A stretch of DNA of 64,000 nucleotides from Fibrobacter succinogenes (GCA_902794535.1 CADBHQ010000001.1:1-64000); one strand, 5' to 3'; shown: positions 1 through 9,197, counted from the first letter of the stretch. Notes: generated from the sequence alone by a model not told the origin. Program-made: numbers and translations.

Positions 1-47
1 TTGTATAGTTTTGTGACCAATTCCCATTTTTTGCGATTGAAAGCCAT
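1..47 (-). CDS. Start of an unidentified gene, cut by the window edge
   Basis: Only the first 15 codons lie in the window. On the minus strand an ATG at 47 is preceded by AGGA about five bases upstream and opens a frame reading MAFNRKKWELVTKLY, still open at base 1. The Shine-Dalgarno and the basic, aromatic N-terminus look like a genuine gene start, but nothing can be said about function. It is transcribed in the same direction as topoisomerase IV subunit A, whose stop codon lies about 175 bases upstream. Confidence 0.4.
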   Translation of the reverse strand, partial: MAFNRKKWELVTKLY

Positions 48-117
48 AAATTCCTCGAAAGCTGTGTCCAACTTTCGGGGTTCACATCACAGAGGGGGTA
101 ACGGCAGACACGGCGAA

Positions 118-181
118 AGCCTGTCCGCTAAGCAAACAGTAAAGGCCGAAGGCCGTAATTTGTTTGCGTGCGGAGCAGGCT
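118..181. repeat. Long imperfect inverted repeat (stem-loop) between genes
   Basis: The 64-base stretch folds back on itself: AGCCTG (118-123) pairs with CAGGCT (176-181), then TCCGC with GCGGA, GCAAACA (132-138) with TGTTTGC (161-167), and GGCC with GGCC around a three-base loop. It is intergenic, has no run of T on either side, and so looks more like a palindromic intergenic repeat than a terminator. Confidence 0.5.
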
Positions 182-198
182 AAGCAGTGGCTAGAGTT

Positions 199-219
199 AG
201 GGGGATTCTTCCCCCTTTT
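199..219. terminator. Short G/C hairpin downstream of topoisomerase IV subunit A
   Basis: AGGGGGA (199-205) pairs with TCCCCCT (210-216) around a four-base loop, three bases beyond the topoisomerase stop. The T-run is on the plus-strand side only, so its use as a terminator for the minus-strand gene is uncertain. Confidence 0.4.
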
Positions 220-221
220 AC

Positions 222-2768
222 TTAGTCAAACAGTTCCGGGTCGGATTCGTCGGAATCATCGTCGTCGTTAGACCCATCGTCGAATGAGTCGGGCGGGGAG
301 ATTCGGGAGGCGCGCTTCACCTTCTTGGCGGTGAACTTGCTGCCCAAAGCCTTGTAGCCCTTGACTTCGGCGACTTCGGTCAAGTCGAGTTCTTCCTTCT
401 GGACTTCGCGGCCTACCTGGTATTCCATGAGCTCGCGGGCGTCTTCGGTGGCGAAGAATTCAATCATCTGCGTATCCTTGTGGTCAGACACGAGGCTGAA
501 TTCCGTCGTCATGGGGCAGCCTTCCAAGTTGAAACGCTTGACCATGTAGTTGAAGTTGCCGCCTTCGAAGTAGAGAATCGTAAAGACCTGTTCCGGGTCG
601 AACTTGTGGACATACTTGATGCCGGTACCCACGAGAATCGGGTCGGCCATGTCGTGAACACGGGCGGTGCCGTTTTCCTTGACAATGAGAATCTTGTCCT
701 TTTCGCCGAATTCGCCGATGCGGTCGCCCTTCTTCTGGGTGCTGATGATGCCGGCGAGGGCGTCAAAGTAGAGAACGCGGGCGCCCAAGGTGCTCACACC
801 CTTACGGACGCGCTTAATGCTCTTGACCGGGTACTTGGTCACAATGTTACCCATGGCGCCACGGCCCTTCACGTCGATAGAGCTGAAATCTACCTCGAAG
901 TTGAGCTTGGTACGCGGACGCGGCTTCAGCGTGACTTCCACGACTTCGGCTTCACCATTCAGGTTGCTCGACATATAAAGAATCTTGCTGCCGGGCTTGC
1001 CCTTACCCATAAAGTAATCCTTGTCGCGGGTAACGCCACCCACGTTGAATCGCTTGATGTAGTAAGCGCCGTCCTTGCCGTCCTGGTGAATCACGTTGTA
1101 AATGTGGCGGTCGTCGTCCTTCTTGAACTTTTCGACGAGCAAGATGTTCTTGCCCACAAAATCCTTGTCGCTGACTTTAACGACCTTGAAGCTGCCGTCG
1201 GCCTTGAACACGATCAAGTCGTCGTATTCGGACACGTCGAAGAGGTATTCTTCCTTCTTCATGCCGGTGCCCACAAAGCCTTCCTTGCGGTTCACATAGA
1301 GCTTCTGGTTGGCAAGAGCCACGTGCACGGCTTCGACCTTGCCGAATTCGGCAATCTGCGTGCGGCGTTCCTTGCCTTCGCCATACTTCTTCAAGATGTT
1401 CTTGAAGTGCTCGATGGTGTAGTCGGTAATGTGCTCCTGGTTGTATTTGCAGGTGGCAATGCTTTCTTCCAGTTCCTTCAAAAGCTGGTCGGCCTTTTCG
1501 CGGTCGTAATGGCTGATGCGGCGGATCGGAATTTCGATGAGCTTGCCGATTTCTTCGTCCGTGACTTCCTTGCGGTGCAGGCGCTTGAGGTAAGGAGTGA
1601 GGCCTTCGCGCACGAGGCTGATAATCTGTTCGCGGTCCTTCGCCTTCTTGATGACCTCGTAGACTTCCTTCTCGATAAAGATCTTTTCGAGGGTGGTCAT
1701 GTGCCACTTGTCTTCGAGGTGCTTGAGTTCGTTGGCGAGTTCCCATTCCAGAAGCTTGACCGTGTGCTCCGTGTTCATGCGGAGAATGTCGGAGACGCCG
1801 AGGAATTTCGGGTGCTTGTCGACAATCACGCAGGTGCAGGGAGAAATGGACTTTTCGCAGTCGGTAAAGGTGTAGAGGGCGTCGATGGCGACCTGCGGGT
1901 CGGTGCCCGGCTGCAGATGCACGAGAATTTCAACTTCTTTACTCGTGTTGTCGTCGACGTGCTTAATCTTGATTTTACCCTTGTCGTTTGCCTTCACGAT
2001 GCTTTCGATCAGGCTTACGGTGGTGGTGCCGTACGGGATTTCGCGGATGGCGAGCGTCTTGTTGTCGACCTTTTCAATCTTGGCGCGCACGCGGACCTTG
2101 CCGCCGCGCTGGCCGTCGTTGTAGTCGCTTACGTCGATGATGCCGCCGGTAAAGAAATCCGGGTACAGCGTAAACTTCTTGCCCTTGAGGATGGCGATAC
2201 TTGCTTCGCAGAGTTCCCTGAAGTTGTGGGGGAGGATCGAGGTGGAAAGACCCACGGCAATGCCGTCTACGCCTTGCGCGAGCAAGAGCGGGAACTTAAC
2301 CGGGAGGGTCACCGGTTCCTGACTACGACCATCATAGCTCGGGATCCATTCGGTGGTTTCGGGGTTGAAAACGACATCGACTGCGAACGGCGTGAGGCGG
2401 CCTTCGATATAACGGGGGGCTGCAGCACGGTCGCCGGTGAAGGGGTTACCCCAGTTACCCTGGGTGTCAATCAGCAAATTTTTCTGGCCGAGGCCCACGA
2501 GGGCATCGCCGATGGAGGCGTCACCGTGCGGGTGATAGGCCATGGTTCGACCGACGATGGTGGCCACCTTCTGGTAGCGGCCGTCGTGGTTTTCGAAAAG
2601 GGAGTGCAAAATGCGGCGCTGCACCGGCTTAAGTCCGTCTTCGTAGTACGGAACGGCGCGGTCCAAAATCACGTAGCTGGCGTAGTCCAGGAACCACCCG
2701 TCATAGAGTTTTTCAAGGTGGTTAACGTTTGAAAGTCCAAGGGTCGAATCTTTAATTTCTTCGCTCAT
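222..2768 (-). CDS. parC: DNA topoisomerase IV / gyrase-type subunit A
   Basis: Breakage-reunion subunit of a type IIA topoisomerase, which cuts and re-ligates duplex DNA to decatenate and relax chromosomes. The 848-residue protein begins with the winged-helix domain typical of ParC/GyrA (SYVILDRAVP, DGLKPVQRRIL), carries the active-site Arg-Tyr pair (Tyr about 120, in AAPRYIEGRLT), and ends in an acidic tail rich in Asp and Ser. The canonical GyrA box is not apparent, which favours topoisomerase IV over gyrase. The ATG at 2768 is preferred over a TTG two codons upstream. The partner ATPase subunit is not in the window. The assignment to the ParC/GyrA family is secure; the choice of ParC is an inference. 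Confidence 0.93.
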   Translation of the reverse strand: MSEEIKDSTLGLSNVNHLEKLYDGWFLDYASYVILDRAVPYYEDGLKPVQRRILHSLFENHDGRYQKVATIVGRTMAYHPHGDASIGDALVGLGQKNLLIDTQGNWGNPFTGDRAAAPRYIEGRLTPFAVDVVFNPETTEWIPSYDGRSQEPVTLPVKFPLLLAQGVDGIAVGLSTSILPHNFRELCEASIAILKGKKFTLYPDFFTGGIIDVSDYNDGQRGGKVRVRAKIEKVDNKTLAIREIPYGTTTVSLIESIVKANDKGKIKIKHVDDNTSKEVEILVHLQPGTDPQVAIDALYTFTDCEKSISPCTCVIVDKHPKFLGVSDILRMNTEHTVKLLEWELANELKHLEDKWHMTTLEKIFIEKEVYEVIKKAKDREQIISLVREGLTPYLKRLHRKEVTDEEIGKLIEIPIRRISHYDREKADQLLKELEESIATCKYNQEHITDYTIEHFKNILKKYGEGKERRTQIAEFGKVEAVHVALANQKLYVNRKEGFVGTGMKKEEYLFDVSEYDDLIVFKADGSFKVVKVSDKDFVGKNILLVEKFKKDDDRHIYNVIHQDGKDGAYYIKRFNVGGVTRDKDYFMGKGKPGSKILYMSSNLNGEAEVVEVTLKPRPRTKLNFEVDFSSIDVKGRGAMGNIVTKYPVKSIKRVRKGVSTLGARVLYFDALAGIISTQKKGDRIGEFGEKDKILIVKENGTARVHDMADPILVGTGIKYVHKFDPEQVFTILYFEGGNFNYMVKRFNLEGCPMTTEFSLVSDHKDTQMIEFFATEDARELMEYQVGREVQKEELDLTEVAEVKGYKALGSKFTAKKVKRASRISPPDSFDDGSNDDDDSDESDPELFD

Positions 2769-2819
2769 ATTCAAAAATTGCGTTTTAAGGCTTAAATTTC
2801 AACGTACGGACACAATATA

Positions 2820-2851
2820 AAAAAAAGTAGTGTCAAAAAATTGACACTACT
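2820..2851 (-). terminator. Intrinsic terminator of the porin-like gene
   Basis: A perfect 10-bp stem, GTAGTGTCAA (2827-2836) with TTGACACTAC (2841-2850), four-base loop, followed on the minus strand by a run of eight T. It sits 25 bases past the porin stop codon. Confidence 0.85.
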
Positions 2852-2875
2852 GCACAAAGGGGCAAAAATGTTCGA

Positions 2876-4360
2876 TTAGAAGCTGAACACGGCTTCGATA
2901 CCGAATTTGAGGTTCAGATCTTCGCCATAGTCTTCGGTCGAAACATTGAAGGCGTGGTCTTCTTTTTCCCAGTCGTCACCCATGGGGAGAATGCCCATGG
3001 CGAAGGCGGTTACTTCGAGACCGTCAACCGGAGTGAAGTAGGAACGCAGGCCGAAGTTCAAAGTACCGAGGTCGGTATTTTCGGAGAGGGAGTTTGTGTG
3101 CAATTCGCCAACAAGGCCAAGGGTAATGACTTCGTTGAACTTAATGTCTCCTTCACCGTAGGCAAACATGTATTCAGGAATTTCGGGTGCGTGTATGGTC
3201 GGATTGCCATCATCTTCGTTGATGTATGCGTAGAAGAATCCACCCTTGATGCTTACGTTTGCAACCTTGAAGGTGGGTTCAGCCAAGAAGGTGTGGGTCA
3301 TATCCGGCTGGCTATTGGTGATGTTGTCTTTATGCAAACCGTATACGGCATGAATAGCGAACGGACCGAATTCGAGCGCGGCGTCCAAACCGGCATGGAA
3401 TATATTTTCTTCACCTTCTTGCCAGTTCTGGTAATGAACATACGGGCGGAGCATCTGGCCGGCAATGTCGAACTGGTAGGCACCATGGATATCGAAGCTT
3501 CGGCATACGTTATCTTTCGGATAGGGATTGCCGTTCATGTCATAGTTTTGGTGGTCGCAGGTATAATCAGACTCACTTCGGGTTAAACCGATGCCAAATT
3601 GCAGGCCGTAGAAGTCGACTTCGAGACCGCGAACGTCATGCTCGACCATGCCGGCGGCGTTCTCTGCCGGATCGATATAACCATAGTAGTTGAATACGCC
3701 TTCGGAATAAGTCAGGTCACCGAGCTTGAAGGCTAAATTTTCATTAGGCTGGAATTGAATGAATGCACCGTTGTAGTGAAGTGACGGCATGGAACCTTCT
3801 CCGTCGGCTTCGATTTCGACTTGTGCAGACCACTGGTCGTTAAACTTGACTTGGAAATCGAGGTCAACGGTTGACCAGAATGTGTGATAGAAATCTTGCT
3901 CGCTGTCGTTTTTCCAGTTGACGTAGGTGTCAAATTCAGCCTGACCGGAAATCTTGAATTCCATGGCCTTCTTGCTTTCCGGAGCGGGGTCGGCCTTAGA
4001 AATGTTCAGACGGTCAATGAGCGAGGCTTCGACAGGTTTGGACTCGTCAGCTTTGGCGACTTCTTCCGTTTTTGCCTCTTCAGCAGGAACTTCTACCTTC
4101 TCTTCTGCTTTGGGTTCTTCAGCCTTGGCCTCGGTCACCTCTTCTGTTTTCGGCTCTTCGGCCTTCGGGGCGGCTACGGTTGCGAAATCAGTTGCAGGGG
4201 CTGCGGCCGGCTGTTCTGCGGGTTGTTCCGCAGGCTGGGCTGCTTCGGTCTTAGCGGAGTCTGCGGGTTGAGTTGCAGGAGCCGCTGTCGGGGCTGCCTG
4301 TGCAAATGCGCTTGCGGCGGCAAGGCCGAGCACGATGGCGGAGAGTTTCATGGATTTCAT
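2876..4360 (-). CDS. Outer-membrane porin-like beta-barrel protein with Ala/Pro/Glu-rich linker
   Basis: Predicted 494-residue exported protein. It starts with a signal peptide (MKSMKL, hydrophobic core, AFAQA cleavage region), followed by roughly 100 residues of Ala-Pro then Glu-Lys-Ala-rich low-complexity sequence. Next comes a region of alternating polar and hydrophobic strands with many Tyr, Phe, Trp and Gly that ends in a terminal Phe, a signature of outer-membrane barrels recognised by BamA. The linker could span the periplasm or bind peptidoglycan. An upstream in-frame start at 4453 would run back through the terminator of the preceding operon, so the ATG at 4360, which follows AAAGGTGG, is chosen. 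It has its own promoter and terminator and is thus monocistronic. The substrate is unknown. Confidence 0.75.
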   Translation of the reverse strand: MKSMKLSAIVLGLAAASAFAQAAPTAAPATQPADSAKTEAAQPAEQPAEQPAAAPATDFATVAAPKAEEPKTEEVTEAKAEEPKAEEKVEVPAEEAKTEEVAKADESKPVEASLIDRLNISKADPAPESKKAMEFKISGQAEFDTYVNWKNDSEQDFYHTFWSTVDLDFQVKFNDQWSAQVEIEADGEGSMPSLHYNGAFIQFQPNENLAFKLGDLTYSEGVFNYYGYIDPAENAAGMVEHDVRGLEVDFYGLQFGIGLTRSESDYTCDHQNYDMNGNPYPKDNVCRSFDIHGAYQFDIAGQMLRPYVHYQNWQEGEENIFHAGLDAALEFGPFAIHAVYGLHKDNITNSQPDMTHTFLAEPTFKVANVSIKGGFFYAYINEDDGNPTIHAPEIPEYMFAYGEGDIKFNEVITLGLVGELHTNSLSENTDLGTLNFGLRSYFTPVDGLEVTAFAMGILPMGDDWEKEDHAFNVSTEDYGEDLNLKFGIEAVFSF

Positions 4361-4392
4361 TTTCCCACCTTTATGAAGGTTAATCTTTTCGA

Positions 4393-4421
4393 AATTTAAC
4401 AATGTAATTAGATCTTGACAA
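4393..4421 (-). promoter_or_regulatory. Sigma-70-like promoter of the porin-like gene
   Basis: On the minus strand TTGTCA (4416-4421), a 17-base spacer and TAAATT (4393-4398). It lies 33 bases upstream of the start codon and just after the terminator of the Mla operon. Confidence 0.6.
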
Positions 4422-4433
4422 AATAAACGAAAA

Positions 4434-4457
4434 AAAGTGCCTTTGGGGGGCACTTTT
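4434..4457 (-). terminator. Intrinsic terminator of the Mla operon
   Basis: AAAAGTGCC pairs with GGGCACTTTT around a short loop; on the minus strand the hairpin is followed by a T-run. It lies 25 bases downstream of the PqiC-like gene. Confidence 0.8.
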
Positions 4458-4481
4458 CTAGAGTCTCAATTGTTTTTATTA

Positions 4482-5075
4482 CTAGTTCTGGGACGAAATT
4501 CCCTGGAGAGTTTCTTCCATGAACTTGCCGAAGAGCTTGGAAATCGTTTCGGCGGTCGTTCTCGGCTCGCGGTCATTCATGCTCATTTTTTCGTCGAAGC
4601 TCTTTTCCCAAATGGCCTGGTCGCTTTCGGTCTTGCGGAAAGTCAGCTGCACCGCAAGGCGGGCGTATTGGTTGCTGCCTTCGTCAATTTCTTCGATGGC
4701 GACAATATTGCCCAAAAGTTCAAAGTCGGGCTTGCCTGTGGGCTTGGTTTCTACGGTCTTGAAAAGTCCACTTTTGGCGATGTATTCGCCTGCAACCTGG
4801 GCCATCATGTGCTCGGGGCGGCTGGCCCACAAGTCCAAATCATAGAACATAAAGTCGTAGGCCGATTCGCGGTAAACAATGTTTGTGCGCTGGTAGGCCG
4901 GTTCAATCGTGAACTTGCGCACCTGCAGGCGCTTGTCGGCGTATGCGCCGGCGGCGGGGGGTTGAATGTTTTCGACCGCAATGGTGTAATAGCGGGTGGG
5001 TTCGCTGGAACCGCCGCCCAGGCAGGCGGTCAAAGAAAGTGCGATTGCCGATAAGAGAATGAATTTCTTGAACAT
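4482..5075 (-). CDS. PqiC/YmbA-like lipoprotein, auxiliary component of an MCE transporter
   Basis: Predicted 197-residue outer-membrane lipoprotein: hydrophobic leader with lipobox LTAC (Cys 18), then a domain of the ABC-type transport auxiliary family (RYYTIAVENIQ near the N-terminus, then a long stretch on VYRESAYDFMFYDLDLWASRP). Known members pair with MCE proteins to move lipids between inner and outer membranes. The gene is last in a four-gene operon, three bases after the MCE-protein gene, which supports this role. The family is fairly clear from motif and context; the transported lipid is not known. Confidence 0.8.
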   Translation of the reverse strand: MFKKFILLSAIALSLTACLGGGSSEPTRYYTIAVENIQPPAAGAYADKRLQVRKFTIEPAYQRTNIVYRESAYDFMFYDLDLWASRPEHMMAQVAGEYIAKSGLFKTVETKPTGKPDFELLGNIVAIEEIDEGSNQYARLAVQLTFRKTESDQAIWEKSFDEKMSMNDREPRTTAETISKLFGKFMEETLQGISSQN

Positions 5076-5078
5076 TTA

Positions 5079-6005
5079 TCACTTCCTTCTAGACTTGTTT
5101 TCGGCGTGAATCAGCACCGACGGGTTATTCTTAATCTTTTGCGAGAATTCTTCGAGGTTTTCAAGCACGGCGTTGAGTTCCACCACGGCATCGCCGACCT
5201 GATCCTGATTCTTGTAAACCATCTGGTCGAGGCGCTTGGAAAGCTGGTTGATTGATTCCAGAGTCTGCGTGATGTTTTCGTTCATGCTCTTGGTGTCGAT
5301 GGCTTCAAGCTTTTCCTTGACCAAGTCCATGTTTTCGCTGGTCTTTGCCGCAATTTTAGCTTCTTCGATTTCGGAGAGAACGTTTTTCATGGAGGCGGCG
5401 GCATTCGAGATGTTATTGATAGGCTTGTTCAGGTTCTGAGTCATGTTGTTCAGATTCCTGGTGGCCCCTTCAAAATTCTTGATGGCGCTGCTGATATTGT
5501 CGGCGTTTTCAGACGAGAAAATCTTGTTGATGTTGGTCAAAAGGGAATCGATGTGACCGATAATGTCTGTGGCCTTGTTCGCCATGGCGTCAAAAGCCGT
5601 CTTTTCGGCCGGAACGAAGCCGCCATCTTGAACGTCGGGCTCGTCGAAGCGTCCGCCCGAAAGTACAATCTGCTTTTCGCCTGTCAGCGAAATGCCGTGT
5701 GTCATGCCGGCGCGGGTACCAATCTTAATAGGCGTGCCCTTGTTCACGCGGAAACGGACAATCACCTGGTTCAGGTTCGAAGAATCGATTTCGATTCCGG
5801 TCACGTTACCGACGTCGATACCGTTCAGCTTAACCTGAGCCTCGTTGTAAAGGCCTATCACGGACTCGTTAAAGATGGTGTAATAGCTGTCATATTCACG
5901 AGTCAAGTAGCGCGAAAGGACATAGCCCAAGAATACGAGGATAAGTACCCCGCAAAAGAGCATGAATGCGCCAATCTTTATTCGTTCGGAGCGTGTTGTT
6001 TCCAT
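5079..6005 (-). CDS. mlaD: MCE-domain substrate-binding protein of the Mla lipid transporter
   Basis: Inner-membrane-anchored periplasmic protein of 308 residues. One N-terminal membrane helix (about residues 12-32) is followed by an MCE domain (about 38-115, containing LNGIDVGNVTGIEI and a GxxxxI-rich beta core). A long predicted coiled-coil tail with repeated Asn, Leu and Glu completes it. MlaD proteins form hexameric rings that pass phospholipids between the MlaFE complex and the periplasm; the extended tail here may form the helical tunnel seen in longer MCE proteins. It sits 12 bases after mlaF. Confidence 0.88.
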   Translation of the reverse strand: METTRSERIKIGAFMLFCGVLILVFLGYVLSRYLTREYDSYYTIFNESVIGLYNEAQVKLNGIDVGNVTGIEIDSSNLNQVIVRFRVNKGTPIKIGTRAGMTHGISLTGEKQIVLSGGRFDEPDVQDGGFVPAEKTAFDAMANKATDIIGHIDSLLTNINKIFSSENADNISSAIKNFEGATRNLNNMTQNLNKPINNISNAAASMKNVLSEIEEAKIAAKTSENMDLVKEKLEAIDTKSMNENITQTLESINQLSKRLDQMVYKNQDQVGDAVVELNAVLENLEEFSQKIKNNPSVLIHAENKSRRK

Positions 6006-6017
6006 AGTTACTCCAAA

Positions 6018-6803
6018 TCAGTCTTTAAAATCAAAATGGTAATATTCATTGTTGTCTTCTTCTTTGGGGCATTGCCTGTTGAAGAAATGCTTGAGTATCG
6101 GGTCTTCGCTTTCGAGCCCTTGTTGCAAGGTCCCGTCCATCAAGATTCGCGCATCTTTAAGATAAATAAATCGATCGCAAATAATCTTGATGCTTTCAAG
6201 TTCGTGGCTCACAATGAGCATCGAAACCTTGAGCGTGTCGCGAAGTTCAAGCAAAAGTTCGTCGAGCGAACGTGCCGTTACCGGGTCAAGACCTGTAGAC
6301 GGTTCGTCGCAGAACAAAAGTTCCGGTTTTAACGCAATGGCGCGGGCAAGCGCTGCGCGCCTCTGCATACCGCCCGAAAGTTCCGAAGGGTACTTGTGGA
6401 AGGCATGCAACAGGTGGACTTTTTCAAGTCGGTCGGCCACAATGGCTTCCATCTGGCTCTTGGGCATGTAAGGCATGCTTCGAATCAGCGGGAGCATGGC
6501 GTTTTCTGCAACGGTTAAGTCAGACAGAAGTGCTCCATTCTGGAACAGCACTCCTGTACGCATACGAATTTCGCTGTCGAGGCCTTCGCGGGCGTCGAAT
6601 TTCTGCCCGAAGTAGGAAATAGTCCCGCTTTCGGACTTGGCAAGCTTTAGAATGTTGTTCAGGAGCGTCGACTTACCGCAGCCGGAACTTCCGAGAATCA
6701 TGCGGATTTCGCCCTTGCGGACATCGAACGAAATGTCGTCCAGAATGAGCTTTCCGTCGTAGCCGGCTTTCAGGTGTTCCACTTTCAAGACAGGATCTTC
6801 CAT
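6018..6803 (-). CDS. mlaF: ATP-binding protein of the Mla-type lipid ABC transporter
   Basis: Cytoplasmic ABC ATPase of 261 residues powering the Mla-type transporter. Visible are Walker A (GSSGCGKST, 38-46), the signature LSGGMQRR, Walker B followed by DEPSTGLD, and the switch His in VSHELES. It is eight bases downstream of the STAS-permease gene. Sequence style and gene order (permease, ATPase, MCE, lipoprotein) identify it as MlaF-like rather than a generic ABC subunit. Confidence 0.9.
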   Translation of the reverse strand: MEDPVLKVEHLKAGYDGKLILDDISFDVRKGEIRMILGSSGCGKSTLLNNILKLAKSESGTISYFGQKFDAREGLDSEIRMRTGVLFQNGALLSDLTVAENAMLPLIRSMPYMPKSQMEAIVADRLEKVHLLHAFHKYPSELSGGMQRRAALARAIALKPELLFCDEPSTGLDPVTARSLDELLLELRDTLKVSMLIVSHELESIKIICDRFIYLKDARILMDGTLQQGLESEDPILKHFFNRQCPKEEDNNEYYHFDFKD

Positions 6804-6811
6804 TTGTTCTC

Positions 6812-7876
6812 CTAGTAGAAAATGAAACTGAACGCGCAGTCAGTGATAATGATTGCAGAAATAGAAGTCACAACGCTCGAGGTGGTCGCGTGTCCCACGG
6901 CTTCGGCGCCGCCAGTCGCATTCAAGCCTTCGTTACAGGCAATCAGAGTGACTAGCCAACCAAAAACAATCGATTTGACGGTACTCTTGAGGAAGAGTAT
7001 GGGCGGAATTCCATCGCGAATGGACTGGAAATAGTTCCAGAACGAAATGTCGAAGAAGAAGTAGGCAATCAAGAAGCCGGCAAGGCAACCTGCAATCGAG
7101 GCGCAGAACGAAAGAAGCGGCGTGCAGAGCGACATGGCGATAAAGCGGGGGACCACCAGGTACTGCACCGGCGAAATAGCCATAGTCTTGATGGCCTTGA
7201 TTTCTTCGCAGACGGACATGTTTGCAATTTCGGCTGCAATAGCACTGCCCGAACGGCCTGCCAGAATAATTGTCGTCAAAAGCGGGCTAATTTCGGCAAA
7301 AATTAGGTAGCCAAGCCCAGAAGCCAAGTATGAACCGCCACCGACGGCCTTGAGCATAAAGGAACTCTGGAGTGCCATGGTAAAGCAGATGAGGGCGACC
7401 ATCAAGAAGCAGATTCCGGTCGCTTCGCTTCCGAGGCGGTTGATTTGCTTGGCGGTGCCGCCGAATTTAGATCTGCCCTTGTCGAAGGGGCCGCAAACGC
7501 TCCAATAAATGGCCATATTCAGCAAAACGAACACTTCGGCCACACTTTTTCCGAATCGGTAGCCGATATCGCCCAATTTTTCAACAAAACCGACCTTTCT
7601 GAGGTGGTCATTTGCCGGAATTTTCTGCTTTTTGAGGCCTTGAAGGTGTGCTTTGACTTCATCATTGAAGTGTAAAAGCGTGAGTTTATTCCCAGAGGTT
7701 TCGCTGATGTCTGCCAAAAGGGCGAAAAAGGCGTCTGCGCTGTAATCCATGCGCTGTAACGCGGATCCGTCGAGACAAAGCGGCTCGTTTCGGAGCGTGC
7801 GCCTGCACTCCCGCAACAAATCTTTGCTGTTTGCGGCCGTAAGAGCGGCGGGGAGTGTAATCAGTTTTCCTTCCAT
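6812..7876 (-). CDS. mlaE: MlaE-type permease fused to an N-terminal STAS domain
   Basis: Inner-membrane permease of 354 residues. Residues 1 to about 105 resemble a STAS domain (MlaB-like), and about 130-354 form the MlaE domain with several membrane helices and the typical stretch LAGRSGSAIAAEIANM. In E. coli the STAS subunit MlaB is a separate protein; here it is fused to the permease. The frame is open back to 8047, but that would overlap hflX by 77 bases and add a basic non-conserved tail, so the ATG at 7876 (MEGKLITLPAA) is chosen although its Shine-Dalgarno is weak. First gene of the Mla operon. Confidence 0.87.
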   Translation of the reverse strand: MEGKLITLPAALTAANSKDLLRECRRTLRNEPLCLDGSALQRMDYSADAFFALLADISETSGNKLTLLHFNDEVKAHLQGLKKQKIPANDHLRKVGFVEKLGDIGYRFGKSVAEVFVLLNMAIYWSVCGPFDKGRSKFGGTAKQINRLGSEATGICFLMVALICFTMALQSSFMLKAVGGGSYLASGLGYLIFAEISPLLTTIILAGRSGSAIAAEIANMSVCEEIKAIKTMAISPVQYLVVPRFIAMSLCTPLLSFCASIAGCLAGFLIAYFFFDISFWNYFQSIRDGIPPILFLKSTVKSIVFGWLVTLIACNEGLNATGGAEAVGHATTSSVVTSISAIIITDCAFSFIFY

Positions 7877-7970
7877 TTGGGCCAAATTTAGAAAATCCGT
7901 AAAATTCGTGTTACGGATTTTGCGTTTTTTCGACGAAAAGTCATATAAACGTGATAATGCGCAATATGGC

Positions 7971-9140
7971 CTATTCTTTCCACGGCGCTTCGTTGCGTTC
8001 TTTTTGTTTTTGCTCGTGGGCTTCGCGTTTTTTATGCCAGGTGGCAAGCTGTTCCTTGAAGGCTTCCTTCAGGCGTTCCATGCCGATGTTTTCGCGGGCG
8101 CTCACCTGGATAGCTTCGGGGTAATTTTCGCGAAGTTCCGTGCGGCGGGCTTCGTCGCAGACTTCGGCCTTGTTGAAAACGCGAATTCTCGGCGTTTCGG
8201 GGCTGATAATGCCTTCGAGCGTGCGGTGGGTGACTTCCAAGTGTTCGCGGTAGTCGGGGGCAGAACCGTCGACCACCTCTAAAATGCAGTCTGCATGCGA
8301 GGCAACCCCGAGTGTGCTCTTGAAGGTCTCAATTAAGTTGTGCGGAAGTTTACGGATAAAACCAACGGTGTCGGATAGAATGATGTTTTCGCCGTCCAGA
8401 TAGAGCTTTCGGGTGGTGCTATCGAGTGTTGCGAACAGTTTGTCTTCGACATACACATCGGCGCCTGTCAGGCGGTTTGTGAGCGTAGACTTGCCGGCGT
8501 TGGTATAACCTACAATACCGATATGGAATATGTCGTTTCGGTTTTCAGCCTGGCTTTCGCGGGCATCTTCAATCTTTTCAAGCTTCTTTTTGAGCTCCTG
8601 GATGCGTTTGCGGATCATGCGGCGGTCCGTTTCGAGCTGGGTTTCGCCCGGGCCCTTGGTGCCGATACCGCCGTTGTGTTGGCGGCAAAGGTGGGTCCAC
8701 GCACCGGTCAGGCGCGGCATCATGTACTGGAGCTGCGCCACTTCGACCATCAGGCGGCTTTCTGCCGTTACGGCATGCTTTGCAAAAATGTCGAGAATAA
8801 GACCTGTGCGGTCCAAAACCTTGATTCCCGGGAGTCGCTGTTCCAAGTTGCGAACCTGAGAGCCCGAAAGGTCGTCGTCGAATACGACCATCTTGGCATC
8901 GAGTTCAGCAAGGGCGTGCTTGACTTCGTTTACCTTGCCTTCGCCAATGAGGGTTGCGGGGCTAAAATTCTGTACGCGCTGCAAAAAACTCTGTACGACT
9001 TCGGCACCTGCAGTCTCAGCAAGTCTACCGAGTTCTGCAAGTTGTTCGGTGGCAAGCCAGGGGCGCACTTTCGGCGTTGAAATTCCTACGAGAATGCAGC
9101 GCTCCTTTTGGGGCTTGTGTTCTATGGTCAAATCCTTCAT
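7971..9140 (-). CDS. hflX: Ribosome-associated GTPase HflX
   Basis: GTPase of 389 residues that binds ribosomes and can split stalled or stressed ones. The N-terminal HflX domain (about 20-190) contains the glycine-rich GGIGTKGPGETQLE region, followed by the G domain with G1 GYTNAGKST (211-219), G3 DTVGFI and G4 NKAE. The C-terminus is basic and rich in Glu/Lys. It lies about 95 bases upstream of the Mla operon and divergent from the histidine kinase, with only 57 bases between the two starts. Confidence 0.93.
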   Translation of the reverse strand: MKDLTIEHKPQKERCILVGISTPKVRPWLATEQLAELGRLAETAGAEVVQSFLQRVQNFSPATLIGEGKVNEVKHALAELDAKMVVFDDDLSGSQVRNLEQRLPGIKVLDRTGLILDIFAKHAVTAESRLMVEVAQLQYMMPRLTGAWTHLCRQHNGGIGTKGPGETQLETDRRMIRKRIQELKKKLEKIEDARESQAENRNDIFHIGIVGYTNAGKSTLTNRLTGADVYVEDKLFATLDSTTRKLYLDGENIILSDTVGFIRKLPHNLIETFKSTLGVASHADCILEVVDGSAPDYREHLEVTHRTLEGIISPETPRIRVFNKAEVCDEARRTELRENYPEAIQVSARENIGMERLKEAFKEQLATWHKKREAHEQKQKERNEAPWKE

Positions 9141-9197
9141 ACGAGCTACATATTAGAAAACTTTTTGTTATAATTGCACTATATATTTTGAATTGCT

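Noticed and set aside
1-183. 60-codon plus-strand frame at the window start
   Set aside because: It runs through the long hairpin at 118-181 and shows no Shine-Dalgarno; the minus strand has a better gene start at 47.
60-200. Possible tmRNA, RNase P or similar structural RNA
   Set aside because: Hairpin-rich and with GGGTAACGGCAGACACGGCGAAAG, but conserved P4 or tmRNA end motifs are missing.
480-2732. Long plus-strand open frame (750 codons) opposite topoisomerase IV subunit A
   Set aside because: It mirrors the codon positions of a well-conserved gene, is repetitive in Val, Phe, Asp and His, and has no family motif; it is an antisense shadow.
7877-8047. N-terminal extension of the MlaE-type permease
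   Set aside because: It would overlap hflX by 77 bases and adds a basic tail unlike any MlaE; the ATG at 7876 begins a proper STAS domain.
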